In this document: one piece after another, positions 35,781-48,402 of the stretch
Layout: each line of letters opens with the position of its first letter
Position numbering within the stretch: the stretch's first letter is position 1
Assembly: GCA_029204225.1 (NCBI GenBank)
Contig: CM055095.1
Span: 66,241,940 to 66,305,939, forward strand
DNA length: 64,000 nucleotides
DNA from: Diphasiastrum complanatum
Taxonomy: Eukaryota > Streptophyta > Lycopodiopsida > Lycopodiales > Lycopodiaceae
Direction of reading: 5' to 3'
Position numbers and translations under genes: made by a program
The notes under the pieces: model-generated
The model's database searches: none
What the model saw: the letters and a program-made list of their open reading frames with translations, nothing else
Told to the model about the DNA's origin: nothing

Positions 35781-36187
35781 CTGTGAATAGGCATTCCTCG
35801 ACTGTGACAGGCAGTCGAATCATCAAAAAAGTGCTAACCCAATGGTAGAGGGGCACCTTGTGGTAAATTGTCTTCTTGTAGGCCTGTAAAACCTGCATCA
35901 AGATGGTGAGTGGGATTTTTTGTAAAGCAAAGCTCGACCTATTATCAGCAAGATATTTCTTGATTCATCCATGGAAAGAAGTACAAGAACTGTCTCTGGA
36001 AAGAAGTCACAAAGTTCTGTTTTGAAGGTTGTGTGATCAAAATTTTTATGTTATGCACTTAGAATGGTGAGAACAATCTTGGATGCTTGGTCGTTGATAT
36101 AGAGGTCATTTCAACTATGAGGCGTTCTTCTAGTTAGTTCTTGTAAGCTTGAAACAACCATGGGAGCCTACAGCATGCCACAATTTC

Positions 36188-36826
36188 TGTGAAAAGCTGC
36201 CTAGATTGGCAAATAGCCATGTGATCTAATGTAAATTTTGTACATAAGTGGATTCCACACATGTAAGGCCAAGATGTCACGTTGTCTATTTGGTAGAGAT
36301 CCCTACATTATAGGACCTACCCCTTGATTTGTGATGAGATTTTGACCAACTATCAACCTACCAAGCATGGCTCTAGGAAATAGACTAGGGTTTCATTTTA
36401 GGGCAAAAAGGCTGAGTTAACTTCGTTATTACATGATAAAAATTCACCTAACTTTACAAAGGAAGTCACTTTTGCTATGTATTCCAAGCTCCCATAGTGA
36501 GAAGATAGATTACTTTTGGAGCTCATTGGCAATCTCGAGTTTGCTCTCCATGTACATTGATCTTTTGTGATCCAAGTGAAACCAAGACATTTTATACTTC
36601 AAACTCTGTCTACAGGCCATACAGCAGGCTGTAGCTCACACGTGTGGGCTCGGATTTGTGTTTATGTTCAATGATTTGATTGTCAATGCTTGTTGTTTGT
36701 CAAATTGCCAATCTAGAATCAATTTTTGATGACTAGTTTTCTGATAGATTGTTAAGCAAGTACACAATCACTCTTGTGGATCTGTCAAGATCCATTTATG
36801 GTCCAAAAAGTACTGTACTTTCACCA
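36188..36826 (+). repeat. old LTR copy of the tandem-array Copia family
   Basis: It aligns along its length with the LTR of the tandem Copia array. Shared blocks include CTACCAAGCATGGCTCTAGG, AAATAGACTAGGGTTTCATT, TAGTGAGAAGATAGA and TTGTTTGTCAAATTGCCAAT. Many substitutions separate it from the 47.7-kb copies, so it is far older. It looks like a solo LTR, and I see no clear target-site duplication. Confidence 0.8.
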
Positions 36827-37075
36827 AGGTTTCATGGTCCTCCTTGTCACTTTTAATTATGTGTTTTTCCTCTTTGAACGTGGTCTGATTTAGGCTCAAC
36901 CATTTTCGTAAGATGGAACTTAATCATCCTTTGACTTATTGAAGATTTAATGTACAAATGAAATGGTCAATACATACACTCAAAAAAAAAACTTCAAGAG
37001 ATGATAATATTGTATTCTTTTTTAATAGCAGTCAAGTGATGTCATTTCAAGCACATAATAAAATCAAGAACCCAC

Positions 37076-37248
37076 CTGTAGAACGAGAGTCAAGAGATGA
37101 TGCCCCTTCATCTAAGCGTTTGCTAATGCCCATATCAGAAATTTTGGCACTTAGCACATGGTTCTTGCTTATTAATACATTTTGAGGCTTCAAATCTCTA
37201 TGCACATACCCTAATGCATGAAGATAAACTAAACCTTCAACAATGTCC
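37076..37248 (-). CDS. IRE1: IRE1 exon with catalytic loop and activation segment
   Basis: Encodes DIVEGLVYLHALGYVHRDLK, PQNVLISKNHVLSAKISDMG and ISKRLDEGASSLDSRSTG. The HRDLKPQN catalytic loop is complete with Asp and Asn. The metal-binding motif reads DMG rather than DFG, which I believe is also the form in other plant IRE1 kinases. The short Ser-rich activation segment is where autophosphorylation would occur. The exon is 173 bp. The acceptor TTGCAG is at 37249-37250 and the donor GTGGGT begins at 37075. It is separated from the N-lobe exon by a 26119-bp intron and the Arg codon at that border is correctly restored. Confidence 0.95.
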
Positions 37249-37370
37249 CTGCAAATCAGGCATTCAATTACACATGAGGAAGTATTGGGGTGGCAACTAA
37301 AACTATAAACTTTTGAGAAGGTTTGTTTTTCATCCAAAGTAAGTAAGTCAATGCCATAGAACCAAGAAAA

Positions 37371-37372
<2 letters not shown>

Positions 37373-37429
<57 letters not shown>
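37373..37429 (+). repeat. (CT)n microsatellite in IRE1 giant intron
   Basis: A perfect CT run of about 57 bp, about 125 bp upstream of the exon at 37076-37248 in the gene's direction. On the transcribed strand it reads GA, so it is not the polypyrimidine tract. Confidence 0.9.
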
Positions 37430-37431
<2 letters not shown>

Positions 37432-37820
37432 GGATCCAAGATGCCTTTAGAGGAGATTTTAATGTAAGTTTAAGAAGCATTAAAAAATACAGAAATAACA
37501 AAGGTATGGACATTCAAGCAAACAATATGCATATTTATGCAAGCAATATATCAGTCGAGCCTTTTTTGGACTACTAGGTCATCATTAAGTCATATGATTC
37601 TACTTATTATGTTTGGTGGCAAGGGTCCATGTTTATTTCATTGGTACCTTCTATTGGGGTACAAATTGGCTAGTTGTTACAACTCTGATAGCTTCAAAGG
37701 TTGACGCAAACCTCATACAAGTGACGACGCACCGTAACCGCCCATTCGTAGGGTCATTGCCAACCCACCCCCCCATGCACTGGAGTTATCGACACCAACA
37801 TTCCCGGTGGCATCCCATAC

Positions 37821-38520
37821 TGTGAAAGTTTGTAAAAGTTACCTATGTTGAGTTAGGGGATGTATTAACTTTTTGACTCACCATCCATGTGTTAGTAGAT
37901 GATTAGGCCAATTTTGGCTTAGGAGGCAACTCGAGCAAGTACACATGTAAAATGATGATTAGGCCAAAAGTAGAATTTGATGTGACTCAAGCTAGCTTAG
38001 GCTTGTTACATTTGTCATGATGAGGTTGGATGTGTGACACTTCCCTATGTGTTGGCATGAGATCTAGTGACCAATCAAAAGAGAGAAATCCACCAATTTG
38101 GTCCAATTAAGTTTGAGGGCTCATATGTCACTCAACCAATCATATTTGGAGGAGGTAAAAAAGGGGTCCAATCAAAAGCTACTCCTCCCTACCTCGAGTA
38201 CCTATTAGAGAATGTGATAGATTCAATTCTATGTAAGTTTTTTGGAGTTAATGAGAGTTTCTACATTTTGAGCCTTTTTGGCTTTCTCTCTCTACCCGAG
38301 GCTTTGTAGTTGATTTCTCTCTATACCCAAGAGCAAGGCTTTTTCATACTTAGTTTTTTCATTACAAGTCTCCCACATGTGTGAATGTACTTTGGAGAAT
38401 GATATATGCATATTACATTGTGCTCTTGCCTTAGATTTGTGAGATAGATCTAGGAATTCAATCTGTGCTTGATCTATTGTCCAATCACCCATATCTTAGC
38501 CCACACGTGTGAAATTTAAC
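37821..38520 (+). repeat. LTR-like stretch related to Copia C LTR
   Basis: Starts TGTGAAAGTTTG. It shares CTCTACCCGAG blocks, GAGCAAGGCTTTTTCATACT-like sequence and GTGCTCTTGCCTTAGATTT with the LTR at 6128-6710. It also carries CACATGTG (about 38375) and CACACGTGTG (38502). The right end is uncertain. Probably an old solo LTR within Gypsy DNA. Confidence 0.5.
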
Positions 38521-41500
38521 ACATACCACCAGCCATCGCCCTCGGCTCTCCCTAGCATACATCTCTTGGTCTGGAGATACATCCTAGCTACTGCATATGC
38601 TCTCCATCCACCAACTCCCGGGTAGACTAAATGAATGGCAAAAGGGATACCCACCCCTATATCCCTTGTACAGGACATGGAGATAACATTCTTCCCCCCT
38701 TGAACCACTTCTATCTTTAGAAGTGAAATCTAGGTAAATTCTTCTTTATGCTTTCGACCCGCTCCCACAAATCATCATCCTCAATCCGTCCCCACTCAGA
38801 GATAGAACGATTTCTCAATTGTTTATCTCTGGCTCTGATTACTTTTTCAGGTTCCAAAGGAACAGTAAGCGATAAGTCCTCCAAATGGGTAAGATCTTCC
38901 TCTGAACCAACTACGTCACCTTCATGTAAACTTAATTTTAGATGGCTTACATGAAACACAGGGTGAGCTGTAGACTTGTTCTGAAGATCTAGTTCGTAAG
39001 CTAAAGAACCAATTTTCTTTATAATCCGAGACGGTCCACAATATCTCGTAGACAATTTATGATGCCTCCCCGTACGCATAGTCTTAGAATCCTTAGGTAT
39101 TCTAAGATATACCCAGTCATCAACTTTAAAATCTCTGGGAGACCTCTTAAGATCGGCATAGTACTTAGCTCTATCCTGAGCACTCCGGATACAATCACAG
39201 GCCACTTGCAACATTTCATGCATATCATGCAAGAAATCCGCAACTTTCTAGATCTCCACATTTACCGGAGATCTAGGTTGAAAACCGTACATCAGCATAA
39301 ACGGACTATAACCAGTAGCAGAATGTTTCCTACTGTTATAAGCAAACTCAATCAAAGGAACGTAATCTTCCCACTGATATTGCCTGTGAGACACATATAT
39401 TCTCAACATATCCTCCATAGTCTGATTAGTTCTCTCAGTCTGGCCATCTGATTCAGGATGATCAGAAGAACTAAAACTAAGCGAGGTTTCAAGCTTATGG
39501 AACACAACTGACCAAAAGTGACCTGTAAATTTAGGATCTCTATCACTAACTATATCACTTGGCAGTCCATAAAGACTAAATAATCTTTCCACAAAATACT
39601 GGGCTACATCCGAAGCCTTAGCAGTTGACTTGACTGCTATAAAAGTAGCTAACTTTTTCAACCTGTCTACCACAACCCAAATAGAATCATTTTGGCATTG
39701 GGTCTTTAGAAGTCCAACCACAAAATCCATAGATATACTTTCCCATCGTTTCTGAGGGATATCTAGGGGATGTAACAATCCTCCATTCTTCAAGCGTTCA
39801 GCTTTGGCTAACTGACAAGGTCTACACATAAGACTTGACACATGGCTTCAATTTTGGCCAATAATACTCTCTTCTGACCAAGTCCAAAGTCCTATGTATA
39901 CCCGGATGACCTGCACAGGGAACATCATGACACTCATAAAGAATCCTATTCTTTAACTCATCATCCGCTGGTACACAAATAGTAACCCACCTCGGATAGA
40001 GAACTGTTCTGCTATCTTCTTATCTTTCCTAGGAACCTGAGACCCCTGTGAGTAAATCTCTATTCCATTCTCATTTTTTCCTGTCTCCACCATCTTCCAG
40101 ATGGGACCAAAATGAGAATCCGATTCACACTTTCCTCTCAGCGAAAGATATAGATCAGTGGAAATCTGGGTGAATGAAAGATCATTAAGTTCACCAATCC
40201 GACTAAGCGCATCCGCAACTTGGTTAGAGCTGCCCTCGATATATCGGATCTCATTCAACCCCTTGTAGTCCACACACAACTTGAAGCCTCCATCTTTCTT
40301 CGATTTAAGAAGAACAGGAGCACCCCAAGGCGACTTACTTGGCTGAATATGACCCATCTTTAGGTGATTTTCAATTTGCTTAGTAATCTCTATCTCTTCT
40401 TTCTAAGAGAACCTGTAAGGTTGTCTAGAGATAGGGTGACTACCTGGAATTAACTCTATCTTATGGTCTACTGATCTGGATGGCGGTATCCCATGAGGTA
40501 ATTCAACTAGAAAATACATCATTAAATTCAGACAGTATCTTATTCTTCTCAATTTGCTCCTGATCTAAGTCTACCAAGTTAAGAATCTTTGACAATTCAC
40601 AACTACTTAGATGCATTTCAGATAAATCCAAAATTGGCTTAGCAAATAAAGAATAAGCTTCATACTGTGAATCAAAAATTTCCAATACAACAGCAAATGA
40701 ACTCATCCCAGATGGATGTACAAAATTGTCTCCAAACAATGTAACTATTTCTTTACCCTCCTGAAAAGAGAGAACATGCTTCTCAAAGTCTATCTCAGGA
40801 TGCTTATTAAAAGACCAAATTATGTCATACGCGCTAAATCTAAAACATGGAAATCAATGAACTCTCTATAATCTTGGATCCAAACTAGGAGCTTTGGAAC
40901 TTTAACATCCCACGTCTCCAACTCCGCACCTGAAGGTAGATATACTCGATATCTATGGTTACTGGCTTCAGTTTTGAGGCCGAGTTTCTGCACAAGACCA
41001 AAGTTAATGAAATAATGAGTAGATCCACTATCCACTAGAATACTAACTTCATGTCCATTCACACTGCCTTTCAAACGAAATAAATCATTTGGCAAGAATG
41101 AAGTAGTACTAAAAGAACAATCGCACTCACAATTAACTTTATTAATTTCCAGCTTAATATTTTCTTTACCTGGCATCTCAATCACTTGAGCTGCGCCTTC
41201 GCTCAGGGCAGAATTTCATAACATGTCCAGACTGACTACAATGGAAACACACATTGGTCCGTCTTACCTTTTTCTGGGACAAACGCTTCTTTTGTCTAAA
41301 TTCAGATGCAGCTTAATCTAGTTCGTCAAACTACTTAGGTTTTTTGTTACCACGAACTCTTTTTTTCCCTTTCTTCTGGCTGGGTCCGGATGATCCAGAT
41401 GGATTAGCCTGTAATTGCTTCCTAGATGCCACCACTATGGAATCATACACTTTTGCGACTCGTACGACGTCATCGAAAGTTTGAAGCACATTACGATTAC

Positions 41501-43633
41501 ACTCATTCTGATAATCTGCAAGCAGATCTAGGATAAACTGCCACAGTGCCAGTTTTGCATCGAATGAGGGAACTTTATTCCATAAATCCATAAAATCTTG
41601 CAGGTATGAGTCCAAACTCCGAGTACCCATTTTGCAATTCACAAATCTTTGGTAGACATCTGAGTCGTCCACAACCACAAACGACTTTCTGAACACCTCC
41701 ATAAACTCGTCCCATGTGGTAGGTTAAGGTTGCAGATCACGCCACCACGATGAAGCTTTCCCACGGAAAAACAAAATAACACTCTCAATCTTTTTTTCTT
41801 CAGGAATTCCGTGTAGATTAAAATAACCGGTCCACTTGGTTAACCAGTCATCCACAACTTTAGGTTTTTTCTCTTTCTTCTCCCCCGAAAAAGGTTCAGG
41901 CTGAAAGCCCAAATTCGGTGCAGATAAAGTTTTCACTTGATTCAACAGTACTTCCATTTGTTGATCTCGTAAAGTGTTCATGTTGTTTATCTTATTAAGC
42001 GCTTGGCTTAACAATTGGCAAATTTGCAGATAGGTAGGCATTGGCACCTGACCATCAAGAGCTGCATTTGCATTATCATCTGCCATATTGATTTCCTGAC
42101 ATGCAAAATTAGCTTAATTAGTCGAGATCCAATCATCAACTAACAAGTGAAAAGTTCAGAACTTTCATAACTGGCCGATATTACTCAGCAAGGTCTTTCA
42201 CTCAATTAAGCCAAAAATTTTGCAAAATCAATATCAGACTGATTAAACAACAACTTTTAGGACCAAGTCTAAAAATTTACGAAACCCGAGAATTTCCAAA
42301 ATCCGACCGAAATGGACCAACTGTGAAAATCGATTTGGAAAATCGATTTAACAAATTCACAGGCACTGTCACATTCTGAACCATTTCGAAACATTCTGCA
42401 TGCAACTATCTTGACATCCACTGACTTTTTCGAAAAAACGAAAAAATTCCGTAAATAGCCTAGTTGCCAGGAAATCTGCTTTTTGATCTAGAATTACCAA
42501 AAATAGCTACATGCAAGAAATCTACTGATCGAATCACTGATTACGCATGCAACATGCATCCAAGCATGCCTACAAGTCTATCCATACATTTCCATCAACA
42601 GATAAGCACTACATTGAATTACAAGCATGCATGCATGCATCAGAACATTTCCAGAATTTTGCAAATTTTAGTTCAAAAATTGCCAAATTTCAGACGGCCA
42701 TAACTTTTTCTACAGGACACCAAATTGGTTGTTGTAAAGCACAGTACGGATAAGGCACTTGCACATCACCCTGCCACCTAGGCTTCACACGTGTGAGCAG
42801 TAAATGCACAAAAAATAGGTAGGAGGGCGCACTTTTGGAAGGAGAAATCATCAGTCTCACATGCATTCTCATATAGAAAATGGTTTCACGTGTGGAGAGT
42901 TTACTTCATTTAGTGGATGGTCCAGCAAGCAATCATAAGCTCAAATCATACAAAAAATGCATTTTTGGCCACCTTCAACAAGCAAAACTTCAATATGATG
43001 GTGTCTAATGCACATCTATCCAGATTGGATGCATGATGGCTCAAATCAGAGGCAATCCATCATATCTTTAAGCTTGTAGCAAGAGCCAACAGGTTCAGAC
43101 CCCCAATTGAGAGGTATTCATGCTCAAAAATCATCAAAATTACACTAATTTTTTATGTTTTAAGCCTCCTAATGGTGTCTAATCCCAACCAAACTTTATG
43201 ACAGCTCTGGGACAGCTTCATTACATCTCTGAAAACGCTCATACCAAGTCTTGGCTGAGAATTTTGAGATCTACCCCAAATTTAGTCCAAAAAACATCAA
43301 AAAACCTCATTTTTTGACCAATTTTGACCAAAATTTGTGAGGGAAATCCACGAATAAGTGCAATCTGATCCTAATCCTTGTAAATCCATTGCATGCAAGC
43401 ATTAAAAGGTCTGATTCTAGTCAAACATGGTTTCTATAGCCCATTTATGGTCCGAAATCACTATCTAATCAACCTTTTGACTATTCAAACATCATGGGAT
43501 CTGAGAAGCCACCTACTTGAAATTGAATTCCAACACCTGGAAGAATAAGCAAAGAGATACAACAAAAGAACTGCAAAATTCCAAGATCCTCAAGCTCCAC
43601 CTCTTGGTAGATGTGATCCAAGCTCTGATACCA
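38521..43633 (-). mobile_element. Gypsy fossil G1
   Basis: Minus-strand Ty3/Gypsy element in the giant IRE1 intron. In its own order it has a Met-tRNA type primer site TGGTATCAGAGC (43633-43622) and a leader. Gag (42086 to about 41200) has LTKWTGYFNLHGIPEEKKIE and a lysine-rich tail. The protease signature SILVDSGSTHYFI is near 41040. Polymerase/RNase H pieces (about 40740-40150) include [15 protein letters not shown] and NQVADALSR. Integrase (39841-39248) includes RPCQLAKAERLKNGG, SMDFVVGLL and DHPESDGQTERTNQ. The integrase C-terminus and linker end near 38717 and are followed by a purine tract and an LTR start TGTTATCTCC at 38688. It is broken in several places and old. Confidence 0.85.
43622..43633 (-). 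other. primer binding site of Gypsy G1
   Basis: On the minus strand, TGGTATCAGAGC directly follows the LTR end. It is complementary to the 3' end of initiator methionine tRNA, the usual primer in plant LTR elements. Confidence 0.8.
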
Positions 43634-43634
43634 C

Positions 43635-44121
43635 TATAACGATCGCCAAGTGAAGATCTTCAAGAATCCTGTCACATGCAAACCAAAAGGACACCTGTGG
43701 AGCATGAACCACCCAACCAATATGGAGAGGCTAGTCAATACCCTAACCAATCCACCCCCAAGCCACAGTGAAGAACACAAGAGAGGAGAGGAGAAACTGG
43801 CTCAAGAATCACAATTCACAATAGGAGGATGGGCGAGTTTCCATAGGATATATCCTCTCCAAGAGAGAGAGAATATTCCCCTTAGGACTCCCATGCAACC
43901 TAAATTAAGCTATTGACCTCCTATTCTTGCATTGAAGCAGTGTTCACTATGCATGTGCTCCTATGTCCAATTATAGGTCTGGGCCCTCATATGATTTTTA
44001 ATTACTTGATACGACCACGTCGGAATGACGTAGCATAACTAATAATCACATACAACTGGAGTGACCGGCTATCAACGTCAGGAATTATTCCAATTCCCTT
44101 GTACAGGACATGGACATAACA
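43635..44121 (-). repeat. LTR shared by Gypsy G1 (left side) and G2 (right side)
   Basis: On the minus strand it starts TGTTATGTCC at 44121, right after the G2 integrase piece, and stops just before the primer site of G1. About 487 bp. The first about 28 bases match the LTR start at 38688, then the two diverge. The layout G2-LTR-G1 suggests two related elements joined at one LTR. Confidence 0.55.
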
Positions 44122-44977
44122 ATTGGGCTCTATCCTGAGCCGATCTGATGCTTTCCTTAGCCACCTACAAGATTTCCTGACCTTTGAGTCCAACAAAAAT
44201 AGGGGAACGAGGCTGAAAGCCATACAGAAGCATAAAAAGACTAAATCTGGTGGCAAAATGCTTCATACTATTGTATGCAAACTCAACCATTGGGAGATAC
44301 TTTTCCCAATCTGACTGTCATCTGGAAACATATGCATGTAGCATATCCTCCATACGTTCGGTCTGCCCATTAGATTTTGGGTGATCCAAAGACGAGAGAC
44401 TTGAAGTAGTTTCCAGTCTTTCAAAGACTGCTTGCCAGAACTTGCTAGTGAACTTAGAGTCTCGATCACTAACAATATAGTTCGGCAATCCATACCTGAA
44501 CACTTTTTTTAATGAAATGTTGTGCAAGTTCTGAAGCCTTAACAATAGACTTTATTGGAATAAACTCTTGGTTAGTTTGTCAACTAATACCCGAATGTTG
44601 TCATGACTCTTTCCAAATTTGAAAAATCCGATTAGAAAATCCATGGAAATACTTTCCCACTTCTTGTTGGGAATTTCCAATGGATGTAACAGACCAACTG
44701 CTTTGAGCCTTTCCACTTTATTAACTTGGCATTGTTCACAATTTTGAACGTATGCCTCCTGACCTTTCATTTGTGGCCAATAAAAATTCTCTTTTTACAA
44801 GGTCAAGCATTCTTTGTATACCAAGATGTCCCGCACTGAGACTATCGTGACATTCGTTTTCATGCTTTGACTGCATGTCAAGTTTTGTTGCTGCAACAAA
44901 TTAATGGCAAGCACTATTTCGTCCATATTGGCCACTGTTGGGCCTGGAGCTTGAGTTCCTTCCATTGGAGACTCCAT
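44122..44977 (-). mobile_element. Gypsy fossil G2, integrase and gag start
   Basis: A minus-strand Gypsy piece. A gag N-terminus-like MESPMEGTQAPGPTVANMDE is at 44977-44918. Integrase motifs follow: CEQCQVNKVERLKAVGLLHP (about 44730-44670), SISMDFLIGFFK, YGLPNYIVSDRDSKFTSKFW (about 44490-44430) and DHPKSNGQTER (about 44390-44360). The integrase is close to that of G1, so they are one family. It is much reduced and broken. Confidence 0.75.
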
Positions 44978-45226
44978 GGTAAAGAGAGAGGTGTTGCAAG
45001 AAACTCAAGGAAAAACGGTGAACAAAGGTGTAAAAACCACCAAAAACAAGTGTATCAATATTGTGTCGAATCGCAATTCAGTGAAAGAACCCAAATTGAA
45101 AGTCCGATTCAAACCGTTTTTTTGAGGTTCGAACTGTTTTCAAAAAAGAAAACGCATCACCTGCTGGCCCGAGCCCCTGTTTGATTGCATTTCCAGAATC
45201 CAGATCCGACTCCCAAGAGACCAGAT

Positions 45227-45295
<69 letters not shown>

Positions 45296-45540
45296 GAAAG
45301 TTCAAAGGGGAAGGGAGGTAGAATAAGGTTTGTGTGTGTGTGTGTTTGACAATGTGTGTGTGTGTGTGTGTGTGTGAATAGATTCTTAGAAGAGTATGTT
45401 TGAGAAAGAGGGAAGTAGACTTAGTTGTGTGTGTGTGTAGAGTGTGTTTGAGAGAGAGGGAGGTAGAGTTAGGTGTGTGTGTGTCGTGTGTGTGTGTGTG
45501 TGTGGAGGGAGGGAAAGTAAGCCTTTAGGTGTGTGTGTGA
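45227..45540 (+). repeat. (GA)n then (GT)n microsatellite cluster
   Basis: The GA run is at about 45227-45291. TG runs follow at about 45331-45375 and in pieces to about 45535. They lie just upstream of the hAT relic. Confidence 0.9.
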
Positions 45541-45731
45541 GTGAGAAATTAGAATTTAGAAATGTTAAGTTAGAATGCTAGATGTTGATTTGGTGTGTTA
45601 GAACTTAGCAATAAGTATTAGTAACTTAGGTTAGGTAGTCTATTGAGAAAAATTAGAATCTAGATCATACGAGTTTGAGTGGGCACTTGCCACTGAGTAT
45701 TGACTCTTGAGGGGGAGAGAGACTAGATACC

Positions 45732-46912
45732 ATGGCGAGAGAGAAGGATTCCTTGTGGGATCATGTGACAATCGCTTCGAATTATGGCACCTCAGGCACT
45801 AAGTGGACATGTAAGTATTGCGGCAAGGACTACACGGGTGGCCCCGCAAGAATAAAGGCACACGTTTTGCGTTTGCGTGGTTATGAGATCGCAGGTTGTA
45901 TGCAAGAACCAGACTCGTTGATGATACCTACAGCTCCATCTACGGCTACCTAATAGGCTGGTCCTTCGACCACAGGTTAGTGATCGTAATCAATGATTCC
46001 TAAGCTGTTATAAATCCTGAGTTATTGACAATTGTAAGTTGTTGCTAGATGCTAAATAGAAAATATTTGCATTGATGATTGTCTCATAAATTATAATTGC
46101 ATGTAGTATGTACTTTAACATTACTACAATCTACAGACTACTATCACGATTCATCTATCTCCATTGTCGTAGAATCTAGATAGTAACTATTAATTTGTGG
46201 CCAGTGGCCACTAGCAATTTGCAATAGTTCCAACAGACCCTTACATCACAAGGTCAGACTCAGAGTCAGACCGATACGGTGGCACCACTGTCACGAGGCT
46301 CTTCTCATGCCCAAAGTCGTACACAGCTTAGGGGCAGGGATGTGTATGTGGTATCCTTCCAGCAAAGTAGCAAGGAGATGGCCAATGTGTCTGTTAGGAG
46401 GTGTTTCTACATGTGCGACCTCCCCTTGTGACCCTGCATGGAGAGAGATGATGAGACATGTGTCTAGGATTGGTTCAAAGTGGGAGGGACCATCCATGCA
46501 GCAATTGAGGACGGCTCAATTGGTTGCCGAGCAAAACTCCATGGATAGGGAGCTAGAGCCTATCAGGGTCTATCCTGATCCTGTCATATAGGATTCACTC
46601 AGGGATGACCTCAATGTCTTTAGGTATAAGTCGTGACATTTCTATAACATTTGTTATTTTTTCAAGTCCTTAGTCTTTCTGGAATTTGAATGAGGTGAGT
46701 GGCCACATTGTCACACTCGCACTGCATAAGACCCACTAATGAATGATCTTCAATGTGCATTGTCATGTGTGCACTATGTAGGCGCGAGACTCTTGAGTTG
46801 GGTGTCCAGGAGCGCAGCTCAGAGAAGGACAATTGCGCCCTATTTCATGGTGGGACAAGTATGGGGGTGATGTTCCTCGATTGCAGAAGCTCGCCGTAAA
46901 GGTACCATAAAA
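45732..46912 (+). mobile_element. hAT DNA-transposon relic (BED finger, DUF659 part, C-terminal part)
   Basis: Three pieces of a hAT transposase lie in order on the plus strand. First is a 73-codon frame at 45732-45953 with a BED zinc finger (WTCKYCGKDYTGGPARIKAH, then GYEIAGC; likely ligands Cys27, Cys30, His44, Cys56). Second is WREMMRHVSRIGSKWEGPSM followed by QQLRTAQLVAEQ at about 46440-46540, matching the DUF659 region. Third is ISWWDKYGGDVPRLQKLAVK at about 46845-46905, matching the start of the C-terminal dimerisation region. The catalytic core between the second and third pieces is missing, and the first frame ends in a stop at about 45953. Terminal inverted repeats were not found. 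It is inactive, in the giant IRE1 intron and opposite to the gene. Confidence 0.75.
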
Positions 46913-47700
46913 CATTGGTGTGTATAGCACAAAAAGCTTGGAAATACACAAACTTAGAGAGCTTACCTTGCAACAGGAGAAGTGGAGTGAAGGGATGTCA
47001 AGGTACATCCCTTTACCCCTCTCCTCAAACCCCACACCCTGACCCATGCATATGTAGCCATCTTCATGTTTAACCACACCCATGCCCCAACCATGCCAAA
47101 TGGTCCATGGGCCCCAAAAAGGAGTCCACATGTTCCTTTTTGGCCCTTTGACCAAGGTGGATCCCCACGGGGCTGTGCTGCTACTTGGATTATGGCCATT
47201 TTAGGCCCCAACTCCACTCCTCTCCCACCTACGTACCTCTCCTCTCTCCAAGAGAGGTGCACTCTCTCTTGAAGCTTGCAAGTACACAGGGAGGAGCAAG
47301 GAGGAGAGACGGTATTGTCAAGAGGACAAAGTACCAAAAGAACAAGAACTTAACAAAAAGTTCTTTTAGCTTTTAAAACTTTTCTTTCTTTTCAACTTAG
47401 AGTTTAAGGTTTTATTTTGCTTTAAGCTTATCAAACTTTCTGTAAAAAGTTTCTTCAAATGTTGAAAACAAAAATTCTTGGGGGACACTCCCTCCCCCAT
47501 CAATTTCAAAGGGAGTACACCATAAAAAGTACATTATAATGGTGGAGAGGAAATACACCCCCCCCCCCTTTTTACACTTATTTTGAAAAAAAAGAGGAAC
47601 ACAACCGTTGCCTAGTGCGCCGTGGCTTCTAAAGAATTGACGGTATGGAGGAGACATTAACAAACCTCCCCCCCCTTCTCCTCCAATGTACGGTCCTCAG
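46913..47700. other. unassigned stretch left of tandem Copia array
   Basis: No gene. It contains C-rich runs (about 47561-47570 and 47667-47675) and small frames without domains. It ends at the target-site duplication CTCAG (47696-47700). Confidence 0.4.
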
Positions 47701-48402
47701 TGTGAAGAATTGCCAAAAATTGGCAAATCTAGCTTGATCAAAAACCATGTAGAATAGTGTAAATTGTGTACACAAGTGGGTCCCACACATGTGAGGCCAT
47801 TATGCCACATGGGAAACCCATCCTAATGTAGGTTAGGTCAAGTCAAGAGAGTTGTTCATGTCTATTTGGTGGTCATCCCTACTTTATAGGACCTACACCT
47901 AAGTTTAAGGTGAAAATTTGACCAACTAGCTACCTACCAAGCATAACTCTAGGAAATAGACTAGGGTTTCATTTTAGGTCAAGGAGAGTGAGTTAACTTC
48001 CTTATTACATGCTGGAAATCCACCTAACTTCAAGAAGGAAGTCGAATTTGCTATGTATTCCCTCTCTCCATAGTGAGAAGATAGAAAATTTTTGGAGCTC
48101 AATTGGCAATCTCAAGCTAGTTCACTATGTACATTGAGTTTTTGTGATCCAAATGAAACCAAATCAATTTCTACTTGTTTCTCAGGTTGAAGGCTGTACT
48201 ACAGCCTGTAGTACACACATGTGGGCTCGGATTTCAATGTTTATCAATGCTTTTGATTGTTAATGCTTGTTGTTTGTCAAATTGCCAATCTAGATCAACT
48301 TTTTTGTGTCTAGTTTTTTGATAGATTGTTAAGCAAGCATCCAATCACTCTTGTGGATCTTTTGTAGATCCATTTATGGTCCTAAAGTACAGTACTTTCA
48401 CA
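47701..48402 (+). repeat. LTR 1 of tandem Copia array
   Basis: 702 bp, starts TGTGAAGAATTGCC and ends CAGTACTTTCACA. It has one extra A near 48101 relative to LTR 2 and LTR 3. It carries CACATGTG at about 47788 and CACATGTGGG at about 48215. Confidence 0.95.

Larger units (their letters stand above)
34076..37075 (-). other. IRE1 intron, 3000 bp
   Basis: The donor is ACAG|GTGGGT at 37076/37075 and the acceptor is at 34076-34077. It carries an old LTR copy (about 36188-36826) and a GATTCGAATC-rich spot (about 35700-35780). The rest is unassigned AT-rich DNA. Confidence 0.85.

Noticed and set aside
46763-47337. Minus-strand frames of 124 and 130 codons
   Set aside because: No domain, mutually overlapping frames, and they lie over the end of the hAT relic on the other strand.
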